A stretch of DNA of 64,000 nt from UBA11524 sp045132495. Lineage in GTDB: Bacteria > Bacillota > Clostridia > Christensenellales > Aristaeellaceae. A program made the position numbers and the translations under genes. The DNA lies in assembly GCA_045132495.1 (NCBI GenBank), contig JBGUSK010000075.1, positions 1 to 64,000 on the forward strand. Reading direction: 5' to 3'. Below are positions 24,823-33,967 of this stretch, in pieces (positions within the stretch are counted from its first letter, which is position 1; each line of letters begins with the position of its first letter). The notes below the pieces were generated by a model. It did not search any database, had not been told where the DNA came from, and saw nothing but the letters and a program-made list of their open reading frames with translations.

Positions 24823-25848
24823 ATGCCCATGACCATCGCCGACCTCCTCTTGCATCGCCTCCATGCCCAGCACCTGCTGTCTCCCTCTTCCGATCCGGCG
24901 GCGGACTTGTGCGGCATGCAGGCCCAGTTCCTGCGCAATGCCCTGCACGCCCTGCGCATCCGTTCCCATGAGGTGTACCTGGATGACCTGGTCAAAACCT
25001 GGACGCTGCGCGGCACGGTGCATCTGGTTCCGGAGCGCGACCTGCCGCTGTACATCCGTCATTGCGGCACAGCGGAGGACGTATGCCAGTCCGGGTGGTA
25101 TCAGTGGACAGCCGGGCGCGGCCACGCCAATCCCCCGGAGCGGGAGCGGCATTTCGCCCGGCTCATGGTGGACGCCATCGCGAACGGCATTGACGATCGG
25201 GAAGCGCTGCGGCTTCATCTCCGTAGCTGCGGCATGACAGAGGACGAGGAAGCCCGCGTCTTCAACCCCTGGGGCGGGCTGATCGCCGAGCTGGCGAACG
25301 TCGGCGTGATCGCCTTCCGCGTGGAGGAAACCAAGCGCTACCGACTGCTTGCGCCCTTTGAGCCGATGGATGAATCCGCCGCGCATCTGGAACTGGCCCG
25401 CCGCTATTTCACCCACTACGGCCCGGCGACGCTGCGGGACGCAGCCTACTTCTTCCACTGGACGCAGACAGAGGTGAAGGCGCTGCTGGCACAGCTCCCT
25501 GTGGAGAGCATGGTCGCTGCAAACCGGACGTACTTCTACATCCCCTGCGGCGAGCCGGAACAGGACACGCCGGACTGCATCCTGCTGGCGGGCTTCGATC
25601 CGCTGATGCTGGGCTACCGCAAGGAGGACAACCCCTTCCTGCCGCCAGCCCATCTGCGGGGGATCTTCAATCTCGCCGGCATCGTGAACCCGGCGATCCT
25701 GCTGCACGGCAGGGTTGTCGGCAAGTGGAAGGAGAAGAACGGCAATGTGGAGCTGACCGCTTTTGAAGCCATCCCCGACGCTGACCGGGAAGTCATCATC
25801 GAGGAGACCATCCGCCAGTTCGTTCCGAAGAAAATCAAGTGGACATGA
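24823..25848 (+). CDS. AlkZ/YcaQ-like winged-helix DNA glycosylase family protein
   Basis: 341 residues, ATG at 24823. It belongs to the HTH_42 family, which includes AlkZ and YcaQ that unhook DNA interstrand crosslinks or remove alkylated bases. The catalytic Q-x-Q motif is present (M-Q33-A-Q35-F), followed by the R-G-T-V-H-L-V strand typical of the family (residues ~67-73). Winged-helix repeats follow (HYGPATLRDAAYFFHW..., GFDPLMLGYR). It is the last gene of the GH2 operon and ends at a strong terminator. Substrate specificity cannot be read. Confidence 0.82.
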   Translation: MPMTIADLLLHRLHAQHLLSPSSDPAADLCGMQAQFLRNALHALRIRSHEVYLDDLVKTWTLRGTVHLVPERDLPLYIRHCGTAEDVCQSGWYQWTAGRGHANPPERERHFARLMVDAIANGIDDREALRLHLRSCGMTEDEEARVFNPWGGLIAELANVGVIAFRVEETKRYRLLAPFEPMDESAAHLELARRYFTHYGPATLRDAAYFFHWTQTEVKALLAQLPVESMVAANRTYFYIPCGEPEQDTPDCILLAGFDPLMLGYRKEDNPFLPPAHLRGIFNLAGIVNPAILLHGRVVGKWKEKNGNVELTAFEAIPDADREVIIEETIRQFVPKKIKWT

Positions 25849-25849
25849 G

Positions 25850-25877
25850 AAGGACGCTGCACAATCGCAGCGTCCTT
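25850..25877. terminator. Terminator between the AlkZ-like and GH43 genes
   Basis: Perfect 11-bp stem AAGGACGCTGC/GCAGCGTCCTT with an ACAATC loop, between convergent genes; usable in both directions. Confidence 0.8.
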
Positions 25878-25884
25878 TGTGTTA

Positions 25885-27831
25885 TCAGTTCTCAGGCGTG
25901 ACCATCCACCAGTCCGCCGTCACATCTCCGGCGAAGATGATGTAAAGGTCGGTTTTTCCGCTGACAGCGGCGCAATCCACAGTGATCTCGCCCTCATGCC
26001 CCGCAGGCAGGGTCATCTCACAGAGCACATCGCCGTCGATCTTGCCGGTGGCGACGCGCACAGCACCGCCATTGTCGGAGGACGCACACAGGGTAAACTG
26101 CTTGGCGCCCTGCGCAAAGTCCACCTCCTTCACCTGCAGCCAGTCGCCGGAGGTGGCGACGGTGCGGGCTTCGTCCGCATAGCCGGTGACGGTCAGGCCT
26201 GCCTGGCGATACATCGTCTGGGCGGACACGCACTGGTACGGATTGAAGCTTTCCAGCTGGCCGACGCCCTTCATCGTGCCCTTCACCGGGCCGAGGGAGC
26301 CATCCGCATTCACGGGCAGCACGTTGATCTGCGGGCTGCGGTAGTTGCCGGTGATGCCCATCGACTTCTCCACCGGACGGTTATGGTACAGCAGATAGTG
26401 CACGCCCTTGAAGGTCACGATGGAGTGATGGTTGTTGCCGTAAAGCCCGAAGAACCGGCCCTGATTGACAAACAGCTCGCCGCCGTAGGTGAAGGGGCCC
26501 ATGGGGCTGTCTGACACCATGTAGTTGATCGCGCCGGAGGTCAGGCCGTAGGGATTGCCGGTGGTGTTCCAGTTGGAGCAGTAGGAGTAGTAATACCTGC
26601 CGCCAATCTTGTTCATGCCGCTGTCTTCAAAGACGTAGGGCGCGTCAATGACCTGCGGCTCGCCGATGATGGAGATCATATCGTCCCCCAATTGGACGCA
26701 GCGGATAGTGCCGGGGTTGGCGTCCATGCCCGCAGGCACACCGCCGCCGAAGTACAGATAGCCCGTGCCGTCGTCATCCACGAACACGGCGGGGTCAAAG
26801 AGCCACAGCACGTTGGCGCAGTTGGGGGTCTTGCGGGTGATGAGGCCATGTCCCAGCGGATCGGTCCAGGGACCAGCAGGATCATCCGCCGTCAGCACGG
26901 ACACACCGTTGCCGCCGTTGCAGAAGTACAGGAAAAACTTGTCCTTGCCGTCCACGACCTTATGAGCAGCCGCGGGCGCCCAGGAGTTGTTCGCCCACTT
27001 GGCAATCCCCTTGCGCCCCGCCACAGGAATCGCGCCGTGATCCGTCCAGTTGACGAGGTCAGCAGAAGAAATGCAGTTGATCTTGTTCACCAGACCGTAG
27101 CCGTTTTCCTTCACGGTGCCGTCGGCGTTGTACTCAATCACATCGTTGGTGGTGTAAACGTAAAGGCGGTCATTCCAGACCAGATAGCCGGGGTCTGCGC
27201 CGAAGCGCTGGGTGAACAGCGGGTTGTTTTCGCCGTCCTTCTTGTGGCTCTTATTCAGCTGCAGATCGTTGAACATGGCGTTGAGTTCCTCCTTGGTTTC
27301 AGGCATCATGAAGGGCTCGGCGGCCAGCTCCTCCTCGGTTTGGGGGGCAGCGCCGGTGATGCGGAAGTTGCGGATGGTGAAAGGCGTGGTGGCTTCGCCG
27401 CTGCCAGTGGGGCTCCCACCCTCGATGTAGAGGACGTATGTGTCGAAGTCACCCGCCGTCCAAGAGGCGGAGAGGGTCGTCCACTCATCCTTGGGGACGT
27501 CTGCAGCGACGATGTTCTCATAGGATGTCTCTTCGCCCTTTTTGTGCTCGCAGGAAAGGATGAATCGCCCGGAATCAAGCTTGGTCTGCTTCACCTCAAC
27601 AGAGATCGTGTAGATCTCGCCGGGCGCCAGCTCAAAGGCTCGTCCGGGGGAATTCCATGCAGACTTGCGAAAATCGGTCAGCAGGCCCTCCTTCGTCACC
27701 CGCACGGAGCAGCCGCGGCCATACCAGCCATCGGTGCTGACGGAGAAGTCGGACTCGTAATCAAGCTGCGCCGCATGGGCGATGCTGCACAGCAGGAGCA
27801 AGGACAGGAGAATGATAACGATGCGCTTCAT
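25885..27831 (-). CDS. Secreted GH43 arabinanase/xylosidase with CBMs
   Basis: 648 residues. Signal peptide 1-20 (AHA|AQ). Residues ~22-160 are a CBM4/9-like jelly roll (YESDFSVSTDGWYGRG... FTIRNFRITG). The GH43 five-blade propeller spans ~205-510, with the general base D213 in GADPG, the pKa-modulating Asp in WLFDPAVFVDDDG and the acid Glu in VFEDSG. The C-terminus (~525-648) resembles a CBM6-type module. The expected role is extracellular attack on arabinoxylan or arabinan. It lies 3 bp downstream of the cytoplasmic GH43 gene and its ribosome site is inside that gene's end, so the two are co-expressed. Confidence 0.87.
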   Translation of the reverse strand: MKRIVIILLSLLLLCSIAHAAQLDYESDFSVSTDGWYGRGCSVRVTKEGLLTDFRKSAWNSPGRAFELAPGEIYTISVEVKQTKLDSGRFILSCEHKKGEETSYENIVAADVPKDEWTTLSASWTAGDFDTYVLYIEGGSPTGSGEATTPFTIRNFRITGAAPQTEEELAAEPFMMPETKEELNAMFNDLQLNKSHKKDGENNPLFTQRFGADPGYLVWNDRLYVYTTNDVIEYNADGTVKENGYGLVNKINCISSADLVNWTDHGAIPVAGRKGIAKWANNSWAPAAAHKVVDGKDKFFLYFCNGGNGVSVLTADDPAGPWTDPLGHGLITRKTPNCANVLWLFDPAVFVDDDGTGYLYFGGGVPAGMDANPGTIRCVQLGDDMISIIGEPQVIDAPYVFEDSGMNKIGGRYYYSYCSNWNTTGNPYGLTSGAINYMVSDSPMGPFTYGGELFVNQGRFFGLYGNNHHSIVTFKGVHYLLYHNRPVEKSMGITGNYRSPQINVLPVNADGSLGPVKGTMKGVGQLESFNPYQCVSAQTMYRQAGLTVTGYADEARTVATSGDWLQVKEVDFAQGAKQFTLCASSDNGGAVRVATGKIDGDVLCEMTLPAGHEGEITVDCAAVSGKTDLYIIFAGDVTADWWMVTPEN

Positions 27832-27834
27832 ACC

Positions 27835-29328
27835 TTATTCCTCCTCAACGTGGTAGGTGAAGCCGGTGAATCGGGCGCTGCCGCCGGTTTCCCGGGTGGA
27901 ATACATGAACAGCCCGATGCGGCAGCCCATGAAGTGATCCAGCCGGTAGACGAGCTGGTGGGGCGGGCCGAATTCCAGCCTGCCCGCCTGTGCATCCGCG
28001 AGGATGAATTGCACCGTGTCGTTGGTGAAGTCGAACCGTGCGTGCAGGCGGGAGACATCGCCCAGGGGCCGTTCGGCTTCTGTGATGATCTCGCCGGTAT
28101 CCGCATCCCTGCGGGTATAAACGAGGTACAGCCCATCCTCCTTCCGGGTAACGGCGAGCTGGGCGAAGCAGCCCATCAGCGCGCAGATGCCCGCATAATC
28201 GCCGATCTTCATGTCCTCCGGGTGCAGGCACACGCCGGCCTCGCACTTCGGGCCGAAGCAGCGCTGGGTCAGGGTGTTGATGGCCTCGGTACAGTTGGTC
28301 GCCAGACGGTCAGTGGTGATGCGCAAGCCATGCGTCGTATCCACCAGTGCCGGATGCGGTTCGTGATTCCACTGCCACAGCGGGGATGTCGGTATGCGTG
28401 TCAACTGACCGGTGGCATACAACGGCGCGTATTCATAATCCGGGCGGGAGGAGGGCAGATCAAGCTGCTTGGGGACCTCATCGACCACCGGCCAGCCGTC
28501 CGCCCAGCGGAAGGGCACGACCACCGGGATGCGCCCCACCGCACCGTGATCCTGGAACAGGAACAGCGCCCAGGAGCCGTCGTGCAGCTGTACCGGGCCG
28601 CCCTGGGCCACGCCATCATGGCGCTCATCCAGGTCAAGCTCCATGAACTCGCCGCCCTCAAAGGCACCGTCGAGAGTTTTCGCGCGGAAGCAGCCCATCG
28701 CGCGCATGGCATCGGGCCGCCAGTGGATGCAGAACAGGTAGTACCCGCCGTCGTGCTTGATGAGGTGACTGCCCTCCCAGCCCAGCCGGGGATTGTCGTC
28801 CACCACGACCACGCGATCCAGTCCGCCCTCCTTCGGGGCAGACAGGTCAGCCGTCAGCTCGGTGATGCGAACCGTGCGGTTGCCGTGGGCAACGTATACT
28901 CTGCCGTCGTCATCAAACAGCAAACCGGGGTCGTACCAGAAGGCGGGAGCCCCGCCGGCACCGGTCATTTCCTGGCGCGACCAGGGGCCCTCGGCCTGTT
29001 CGGCGGTGTAATGGTAGCTGTGTCCGGTGTCATTGGACGTAAACACCACATGGAAACGTCCGCCGTGGTGCTTGAGGGACGCAGCCCACATGCCCTTGCC
29101 ATAAATATGGGGCGGCTTACCTTCCCCCTCCATACGCTGGCGGGCGGTTTCGCCCAGGGTGTCGTAGACATAGCCGCAGTGCTCCCAGTGCATCAGGTCA
29201 TAGGAACGCAGGATCTGCGCGCCGGGAAACATGTGCATCGTCGTGGAAACCATGTAGTAGCAGTCCCCCACCCGTACCACGTCGGGGTCGGGGAAATCGG
29301 CATATATGACGGGATTGGTCGCGTGCAT
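27835..29328 (-). CDS. Cytoplasmic GH43 beta-xylosidase/alpha-L-arabinofuranosidase
   Basis: 497 residues, ATG at 29328 behind GGGAGG, no signal peptide. The propeller carries general base D14 in the F-P-D-P motif, pKa modulator D133 in FWYDPG, and acid E185 in WEGSH. A C-terminal beta-sandwich (~330-497, with FGPKCEAGVCLHPEDMKIGDYAGI) matches the second domain of GH43 beta-xylosidases. It should release xylose or arabinose from oligosaccharides taken up by the cell. It is the first gene of a two-gene GH43 unit whose second product is secreted. Confidence 0.88.
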   Translation of the reverse strand: MHATNPVIYADFPDPDVVRVGDCYYMVSTTMHMFPGAQILRSYDLMHWEHCGYVYDTLGETARQRMEGEGKPPHIYGKGMWAASLKHHGGRFHVVFTSNDTGHSYHYTAEQAEGPWSRQEMTGAGGAPAFWYDPGLLFDDDGRVYVAHGNRTVRITELTADLSAPKEGGLDRVVVVDDNPRLGWEGSHLIKHDGGYYLFCIHWRPDAMRAMGCFRAKTLDGAFEGGEFMELDLDERHDGVAQGGPVQLHDGSWALFLFQDHGAVGRIPVVVPFRWADGWPVVDEVPKQLDLPSSRPDYEYAPLYATGQLTRIPTSPLWQWNHEPHPALVDTTHGLRITTDRLATNCTEAINTLTQRCFGPKCEAGVCLHPEDMKIGDYAGICALMGCFAQLAVTRKEDGLYLVYTRRDADTGEIITEAERPLGDVSRLHARFDFTNDTVQFILADAQAGRLEFGPPHQLVYRLDHFMGCRIGLFMYSTRETGGSARFTGFTYHVEEE

Positions 29329-29440
29329 GCGTGCACCTCCCTGTAAACGATTGGCTGTATCCTTATCATAACAGCTTGAACAAAGGATTGGCCTCGCACA
29401 TCTTGCCGGATTCTATGTGGATTTTGCTTTTCTCCACGCA

Positions 29441-29470
29441 AAAGGGAGCCATGCTCGCGCATGACTCCCT
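29441..29470 (-). terminator. Terminator of the ABC exporter operon
   Basis: On the minus strand GGGAGTCATG/CATGGCTCCC with a 6-nt loop, followed by TTTTGC, just after the second exporter gene. Confidence 0.75.
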
Positions 29471-29476
29471 GCGGGA

Positions 29477-31279
29477 TCAAATGTTGACGCCCTGTTCACG
29501 GGCCTGAGCGGTGTAAAGCTCGTAGTAGGCGCCCTTTTTCGCCATCAGCTCGTCGTGGGAACCAGCTTCCATGATCCCCTTGTTGCCGATGTAGAGGATG
29601 CGGTCGCAGTTCTTGATGGTGGACAGGCGATGGGCGATGATGAAGGAGGTGCGGCCCTTGAGCAGCGCCTGGATGCCGTCCTGCAGGAGCTTCTCCGTCT
29701 TGGTGTCGATGGAGGAGGTGGCCTCATCCAGGATCAGGATGCGGGGATCGCTCAGCAGCGTACGGGCGAAGGCGATCAGCTGACGCTGGCCCTGGCTGAG
29801 ACTGGAGCCGCGCTCGTTGACGCTGGTTTGATACTGCTGGGGCATCTCGCGGATGAAGTCATCCGCGCGCACCACGGCGGCGGCCTGGCGGACTTCCTCG
29901 TCGGTAGCGTTCAGGCGGCCATAGCGGATGTTGTCCATCAGCGTGCCGGTGAAGATGAAGGAATCCTGCAGCATGATGCCCAGCTGGGTGCGCAGGCTGT
30001 GGATGGTCACATCCGTGATGTCGTGCTTTTCGCCCTTCTCGTCAGTGAGAAGGATCTTGCCGCCGCGCAGGTTGTAGAAGCGGCACAGCAGGTTCACGAT
30101 GGTGGACTTGCCCGCGCCGGTGGGACCGACCAGGGCAATGGATTCGCCCGCCTTGACATGAAGATTCAGGTCCTCCAGCACCGTCTGGCCCTCTTCGTAG
30201 CCGAAGTTGACGTGCTCAAAATCGACCTCGCCGGTGATGGCAGGCAGCGTGGTCGCGCCGGGCTTATCATCCACCACAACGGGCTCATCCATAGTTTCGA
30301 AGATGCGCTCCAGGTAAGCCAGGTTGTTGACGAAGGAATTGTAGATGTTCGCCAGGTTGGTGATGGGCTGCCAGAAGCGGTTGAGGTACTGACCCATCGC
30401 CAGGATGGTACCGAAGGCGATGATGCCGCCGCCCACCCAATACACGCCCGCGATATACAGCAGTGTAAACACGATCTGGGTGGTCAGGGCAGAGGTCAGC
30501 CACACGGTGTTGGAAATGTAAATTGCACGCATCCATACCTTCCGGCAGGCGATCGCCAGCTTCTTCATGATGGAGATATTAACTTCCTGGCGGGAGAATA
30601 TCTGGGAAACGCGAACGCCGTCAATGGACTCTGCCAGATAGGCGTTATAGTTGGAGTTTTTGTTGGACTGCGCCTGCCAGGCCTTGCGCTGCCTCGGCTT
30701 GATGAACATGATGAATGCCACGAACACCGGCAGTCCAGCCACGACCACCGTCGCCAGGGTAGGCTCGGTGGCGTACATGAACACCACGATGAAGATCACG
30801 TTGATGATCTCCAGGATGGCGTTGATGATGCCGTTGGACAGGATATCCGACACGGAGTTGACATAGTTGATCACGCGCACGAGGATCTTTCCGGCGGGGC
30901 GGCTGTCGTAGTAGGAGAAGGGCAGCCGCTGCAGGTGGGCAAACAGATCCTTGCGGATATCGTAAATGATCTCCTGGGAGACCTTGGCCATCATGCGGGA
31001 ACGGATGACCGTAAACGCGATGGAAACGGAGATGATGCCCAGGTATGCCAGCGCCATGGGCAGCAGCTGATCCGCCGCCTTGTTAGGCACGATGACATTC
31101 AGCACATGCTCGGTGATCTTGGGGGAGAACAGGCCTGCGATGGAGGCGAAGGAGCTCAGCAGCAGCGCAATGAGCATCTTCCACTTATGGCGGCCGATGT
31201 AATAAATAACGCGCTTCAGGTGGCCTGCGTCAAAGGGGCTCTCCAGGCTCTCGTCCACGTCGAACTTATTGCGTGCCAT
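29477..31279 (-). CDS. ABC exporter half-transporter (catalytic subunit of a heterodimer)
   Basis: 600 residues. Six membrane helices in residues ~30-330, then the nucleotide-binding domain: Walker A VGPTGAGKST, Q-loop, signature SLSQGQRQ, Walker B ILILDEATSSID with the catalytic Glu, and switch His in IAHRLST. The gene starts 2 bp after the partner gene. The partner has an Asp in place of the catalytic Glu, so the pair is a heterodimeric exporter of the BmrC/D or LmrC/D type, with one working ATP site here. Drug or lipid export is likely; the substrate is not known. Confidence 0.9.
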   Translation of the reverse strand: MARNKFDVDESLESPFDAGHLKRVIYYIGRHKWKMLIALLLSSFASIAGLFSPKITEHVLNVIVPNKAADQLLPMALAYLGIISVSIAFTVIRSRMMAKVSQEIIYDIRKDLFAHLQRLPFSYYDSRPAGKILVRVINYVNSVSDILSNGIINAILEIINVIFIVVFMYATEPTLATVVVAGLPVFVAFIMFIKPRQRKAWQAQSNKNSNYNAYLAESIDGVRVSQIFSRQEVNISIMKKLAIACRKVWMRAIYISNTVWLTSALTTQIVFTLLYIAGVYWVGGGIIAFGTILAMGQYLNRFWQPITNLANIYNSFVNNLAYLERIFETMDEPVVVDDKPGATTLPAITGEVDFEHVNFGYEEGQTVLEDLNLHVKAGESIALVGPTGAGKSTIVNLLCRFYNLRGGKILLTDEKGEKHDITDVTIHSLRTQLGIMLQDSFIFTGTLMDNIRYGRLNATDEEVRQAAAVVRADDFIREMPQQYQTSVNERGSSLSQGQRQLIAFARTLLSDPRILILDEATSSIDTKTEKLLQDGIQALLKGRTSFIIAHRLSTIKNCDRILYIGNKGIMEAGSHDELMAKKGAYYELYTAQAREQGVNI

Positions 31280-31281
31280 GA

Positions 31282-33039
31282 TTACTCAACCTCCTTTCCG
31301 GAAGGAGCTTCATCAATATCGATGCCGTTCTGCAGGCAGAAGGTCTCGTAGTAGTAGCCGCGGTTCTTCAGCAACTCCTCGTGTGTGCCGCGCTCGGAGA
31401 TCTCGCCGTCCTGCAGGATGAGGATCTCATCCGCCTCCTTGACGGAGGAGATGCGCTGGGCAATGATGATCTTGGTGCAGTCATAGGGCAGCTCGCGCAG
31501 CTGCTGCTGGATGTACTGCTCGGTCTCCATATCCACGGCGGAGGTGGTGTCGTCCATGATGAGGATGCCGGGCTGGACGACCAGCGCACGGGCCAGGGCA
31601 ATACGCTGCTTCTGGCCGCCGGAGAGGCCCACGCCGCGTTCGCCCACGATGGTGTCGTAGCCATCGGAAAGGTGCTCGATGAAGTCCCCTGCCGCCGCAC
31701 GGCGGGCGAAGTCATGCACCTGCTCTTCGGTCAGCTCCTGATCACCGAAGGCAATGTTGCCCTCCACGGTGTCGGAGAAGAGGAAGACGTCCTGGGTAGC
31801 AGTGCCGATGCCATCGCGCAGCTGATTCAGCTTCCAGCGCTTGATGGGGCAGCCGTCCACCAGGATCTCACCCTGCTTGACCTCATAGCAGCGGGCCAGC
31901 AGCTGGATGATGGTGGTCTTGCCGGAACCGGTGGGGCCCATGATCGCCAGTGTCTTGCCGGGGGCCACCTTGAAGCTCACATTTTTGAGGACAGGGGCGC
32001 CATCATGGCTGAAGGACACATTGCGGAACTCCACCTCACCCTTGACGCGATCATGCTCCACCGCGTCAGGCGCATCAACGATGTCCGCCCTGGACAGTTC
32101 CAGCTCCATGACCTTGTTGGAGCAAGTAATGAAACGCTGCCAGTCATTGAGCAGGTTGCCCAGATTGCGCATGGGCACGGACAGCGCCCAGGAAAGGCTG
32201 GTGAAGACGGTCAGGTCGCCAGCGGTCATTTCGCCCTGGATCATCAGGAAGCCGCCGAAGAAGACAGTGATGAGGGTCATGGCGTTGGCGAGGATCTCAA
32301 TAAAGGGGAAGAAGGTCAACCAGCGCTTGTTGATTGCCAGATGAGCGTCACGGAAGGCAGAGGATCGCTTGTCAAAGGCGTCCTTCTCATATTCCTCGCG
32401 GGCAAAGGCCTTGATGACGCGGTTGGCGGCGATGTTCTCCTGGGCCGCGGCGTTCATCTCGCTCTGACGCTCACGCATGGCCATGAACAGCTTGCGGGAG
32501 CCCTTTGAATACACCTTGGTGATCAGCATCAGCACGGGTGTAACGCACACCAGCGCCAGCGCAAGCTTCCAGTTGATCCAGAACAGGTAGATGGACGTGG
32601 ACAGGAACATGACCACGCTGTCAATGATGGAATAATCAATGTAGCTCAGGAAATGACGGCACCAGTCCGTATCGGCGGACATGCGGGTCATCAGATCACC
32701 GGTGCGGTGCCGGTCGAAGAAGCGGGTGTCCTGATACTGCAGACGCGTGAACAGCCGCACACGCAGGTTATAGATCACATTCTGGCTTGTTTTTTCCAGC
32801 GTGATGACCATCAGGTATCGGAAGCCTTCATGGAGGATCCGCACCGCCAGCATGGCAAACAGAATACCCAGCAGAGGATCGGGATTCTGCGCGATGATGA
32901 CATCATCCACCAGGCGCTTTTGCAGCGTCGGATTGATCAGCAGCCCCAGAGAGCTGACCGCACTGATGCACAGCGCCATGATGTGCCACTTGCGGTACTT
33001 CTTGTCCATCAGGCCAAAAAGCCATTTGATGTTTTCCAC
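31282..33039 (-). CDS. ABC exporter half-transporter (degenerate-site subunit)
   Basis: 585 residues from GTG at 33039, preceded by AGGAGGG; the long upstream frame to 33183 lies partly before the promoter and has no ribosome site. Six membrane helices, Walker A MGPTGSGKTT, signature LSGGQKQR, and Walker B ILIMDDTTSAVD in which the catalytic Glu is Asp, the normal sign of the non-hydrolysing site in heterodimeric exporters. The switch region has Q in IAQRISS instead of H. Translated together with the next gene (2-bp gap). Confidence 0.88.
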   Translation of the reverse strand: MENIKWLFGLMDKKYRKWHIMALCISAVSSLGLLINPTLQKRLVDDVIIAQNPDPLLGILFAMLAVRILHEGFRYLMVITLEKTSQNVIYNLRVRLFTRLQYQDTRFFDRHRTGDLMTRMSADTDWCRHFLSYIDYSIIDSVVMFLSTSIYLFWINWKLALALVCVTPVLMLITKVYSKGSRKLFMAMRERQSEMNAAAQENIAANRVIKAFAREEYEKDAFDKRSSAFRDAHLAINKRWLTFFPFIEILANAMTLITVFFGGFLMIQGEMTAGDLTVFTSLSWALSVPMRNLGNLLNDWQRFITCSNKVMELELSRADIVDAPDAVEHDRVKGEVEFRNVSFSHDGAPVLKNVSFKVAPGKTLAIMGPTGSGKTTIIQLLARCYEVKQGEILVDGCPIKRWKLNQLRDGIGTATQDVFLFSDTVEGNIAFGDQELTEEQVHDFARRAAAGDFIEHLSDGYDTIVGERGVGLSGGQKQRIALARALVVQPGILIMDDTTSAVDMETEQYIQQQLRELPYDCTKIIIAQRISSVKEADEILILQDGEISERGTHEELLKNRGYYYETFCLQNGIDIDEAPSGKEVE

Positions 33040-33120
33040 GGTATTCTTTCCCTCCTGTATGTCCCGGTCAGCCGGAAGCGTGCGGACATGCCGCGTCGTG
33101 AGGTACATAAATTCGCGGAC

Positions 33121-33149
33121 AGTATAGCACGGAATCGTTGCGTGCGCAA
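33121..33149 (-). promoter_or_regulatory. Promoter of the ABC exporter operon
   Basis: TTGCGC (33144-33149) and TATACT (33121-33126) with a 17-bp spacer; the start near 33114 fits the GTG start at 33039. Confidence 0.6.
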
Positions 33150-33379
33150 CGGCTGAAATGGGATGATTCACGTCAATTTGCACAAATCAGATGTTATCTT
33201 ATCAGAAGAATTCTTGGCGTACTTTTCAGCATTTTTCTCGCCACAGGCAGTACACATTCATATCTTCCGGCGGTATGACAAACGAGCCGTTATCCCGCCG
33301 CAGACCACTCCCACAGCACTGCTGTGGAGTCAATGCCAGGGAAGGGAAAAATTTCTTCAAAATTTTTTGAAAAAAGGTG
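33150..33379. other. Intergenic region between exporter and tRNA promoters
   Basis: No gene is supported. It contains a hairpin near 33307-33331 (ACTCCCACAGCA/TGTGGAGT) and a run of T/A just before the tRNA promoter. Function unknown. Confidence 0.4.
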
Positions 33380-33408
33380 TTGACAAGCCCTCAGTATTGT
33401 GCTATACT
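33380..33408 (+). promoter_or_regulatory. Promoter of the tRNA-Gln/Glu unit
   Basis: TTGACA (33380-33385) and TATACT (33403-33408) with a 17-bp spacer and the upstream A/T tract AATTTTTTGAAAAAAGG, which could act as an UP element. Confidence 0.87.
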
Positions 33409-33454
33409 AATTCTCGCAGTCGAGCGAGAAAGCTCCCTGCCGGACAAAAGCCGA

Positions 33455-33525
33455 TGGGGAATGGTGTAACGGTAGCACCTGCGACTCTGACTCGTATTGC
33501 CTAGGTTCGAATCCTAGTTCCCCAG
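33455..33525 (+). tRNA. tRNA-Gln (anticodon CTG)
   Basis: Cloverleaf with acceptor stem TGGGGAA/TTCCCCA, anticodon loop CTCTGAC carrying CTG, and T arm TAGGTTCGAATCCTA. Discriminator G; CCA not encoded. First gene of a two-tRNA unit. Confidence 0.95.
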
Positions 33526-33533
33526 CTTTATAT

Positions 33534-33606
33534 GCCTCCGTTGTCTAGAGGCCTAGGACGCGGCCCTCTCAAGGCTGAAACAGGGGTTCGAATCCCCTCG
33601 GAGGTG
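33534..33606 (+). tRNA. tRNA-Glu (anticodon CTC)
   Basis: Cloverleaf with acceptor stem GCCTCCG/CGGAGGT, anticodon loop CTCTCAA carrying CTC, and T arm GGGGTTCGAATCCCC. Discriminator G; CCA not encoded. Eight bp after tRNA-Gln. Confidence 0.95.
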
Positions 33607-33609
33607 CTT

Positions 33610-33639
33610 AAGCTCTGAATCGTAAGATTCAGAGCTTTT
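33610..33639 (+). terminator. Terminator of the tRNA-Gln/Glu unit
   Basis: Perfect 12-bp stem AAGCTCTGAATC/GATTCAGAGCTT with GTAA loop and TT after it. Confidence 0.85.
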
Positions 33640-33870
33640 CACTTGTCTGAAGAAATTGCCGTCACCTTACCAGCACCACTTCCACGCTTCTCCGTGGATA
33701 ACTTGTTTTATCACCCCTGGCACAGATTCCCGACCACATCTTCCATCCCCGGTGTTGACTTGCAATCCCTTGCCCTGCAAGCTGCAAGTTTACATGCAAA
33801 AGGGCTTTCCGACAGGTCAAAATGCAAGTACAGATAAAAAACATTTTTCATGAAATCCTGCATTGTCCTC
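33640..33870. other. Intergenic stretch with no gene identified
   Basis: Open frames here are short, overlap in several phases and lack ribosome sites. The sequence is AT-richer than the surroundings and repeats TTGC/GCAA words (TTGCAATCCC, TTGCCC, TGCAAGCTGCAAG, ATGCAAAAGG). Nothing further is supported. Confidence 0.4.
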
Positions 33871-33898
33871 TTGATTTTCCGCTTTCGATGCGTATAAT
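33871..33898 (+). promoter_or_regulatory. Promoter of the 39-residue membrane peptide gene
   Basis: TTGATT (33871-33876) and perfect TATAAT (33893-33898) with a 16-bp spacer. The leader that follows carries two small hairpins (GCAGG-GTTT-CCTGC and GACC-AATAT-GGTC) before the ribosome site. Confidence 0.72.
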
Positions 33899-33967
33899 TA
33901 GAAGCACAAGAAGATATTTGCAGGGTTTCCTGCATTATGTGGACCAATATGGTCGGGAGGTAAGCTT

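Noticed and set aside
26692..29346. Plus-strand open frame of 884 codons
   Set aside because: Shadow of the two GH43 genes; no promoter or ribosome site.
33643..33853. Short overlapping frames downstream of the tRNA terminator
   Set aside because: Several phases are open at once, no ribosome site, and composition is not protein-like.
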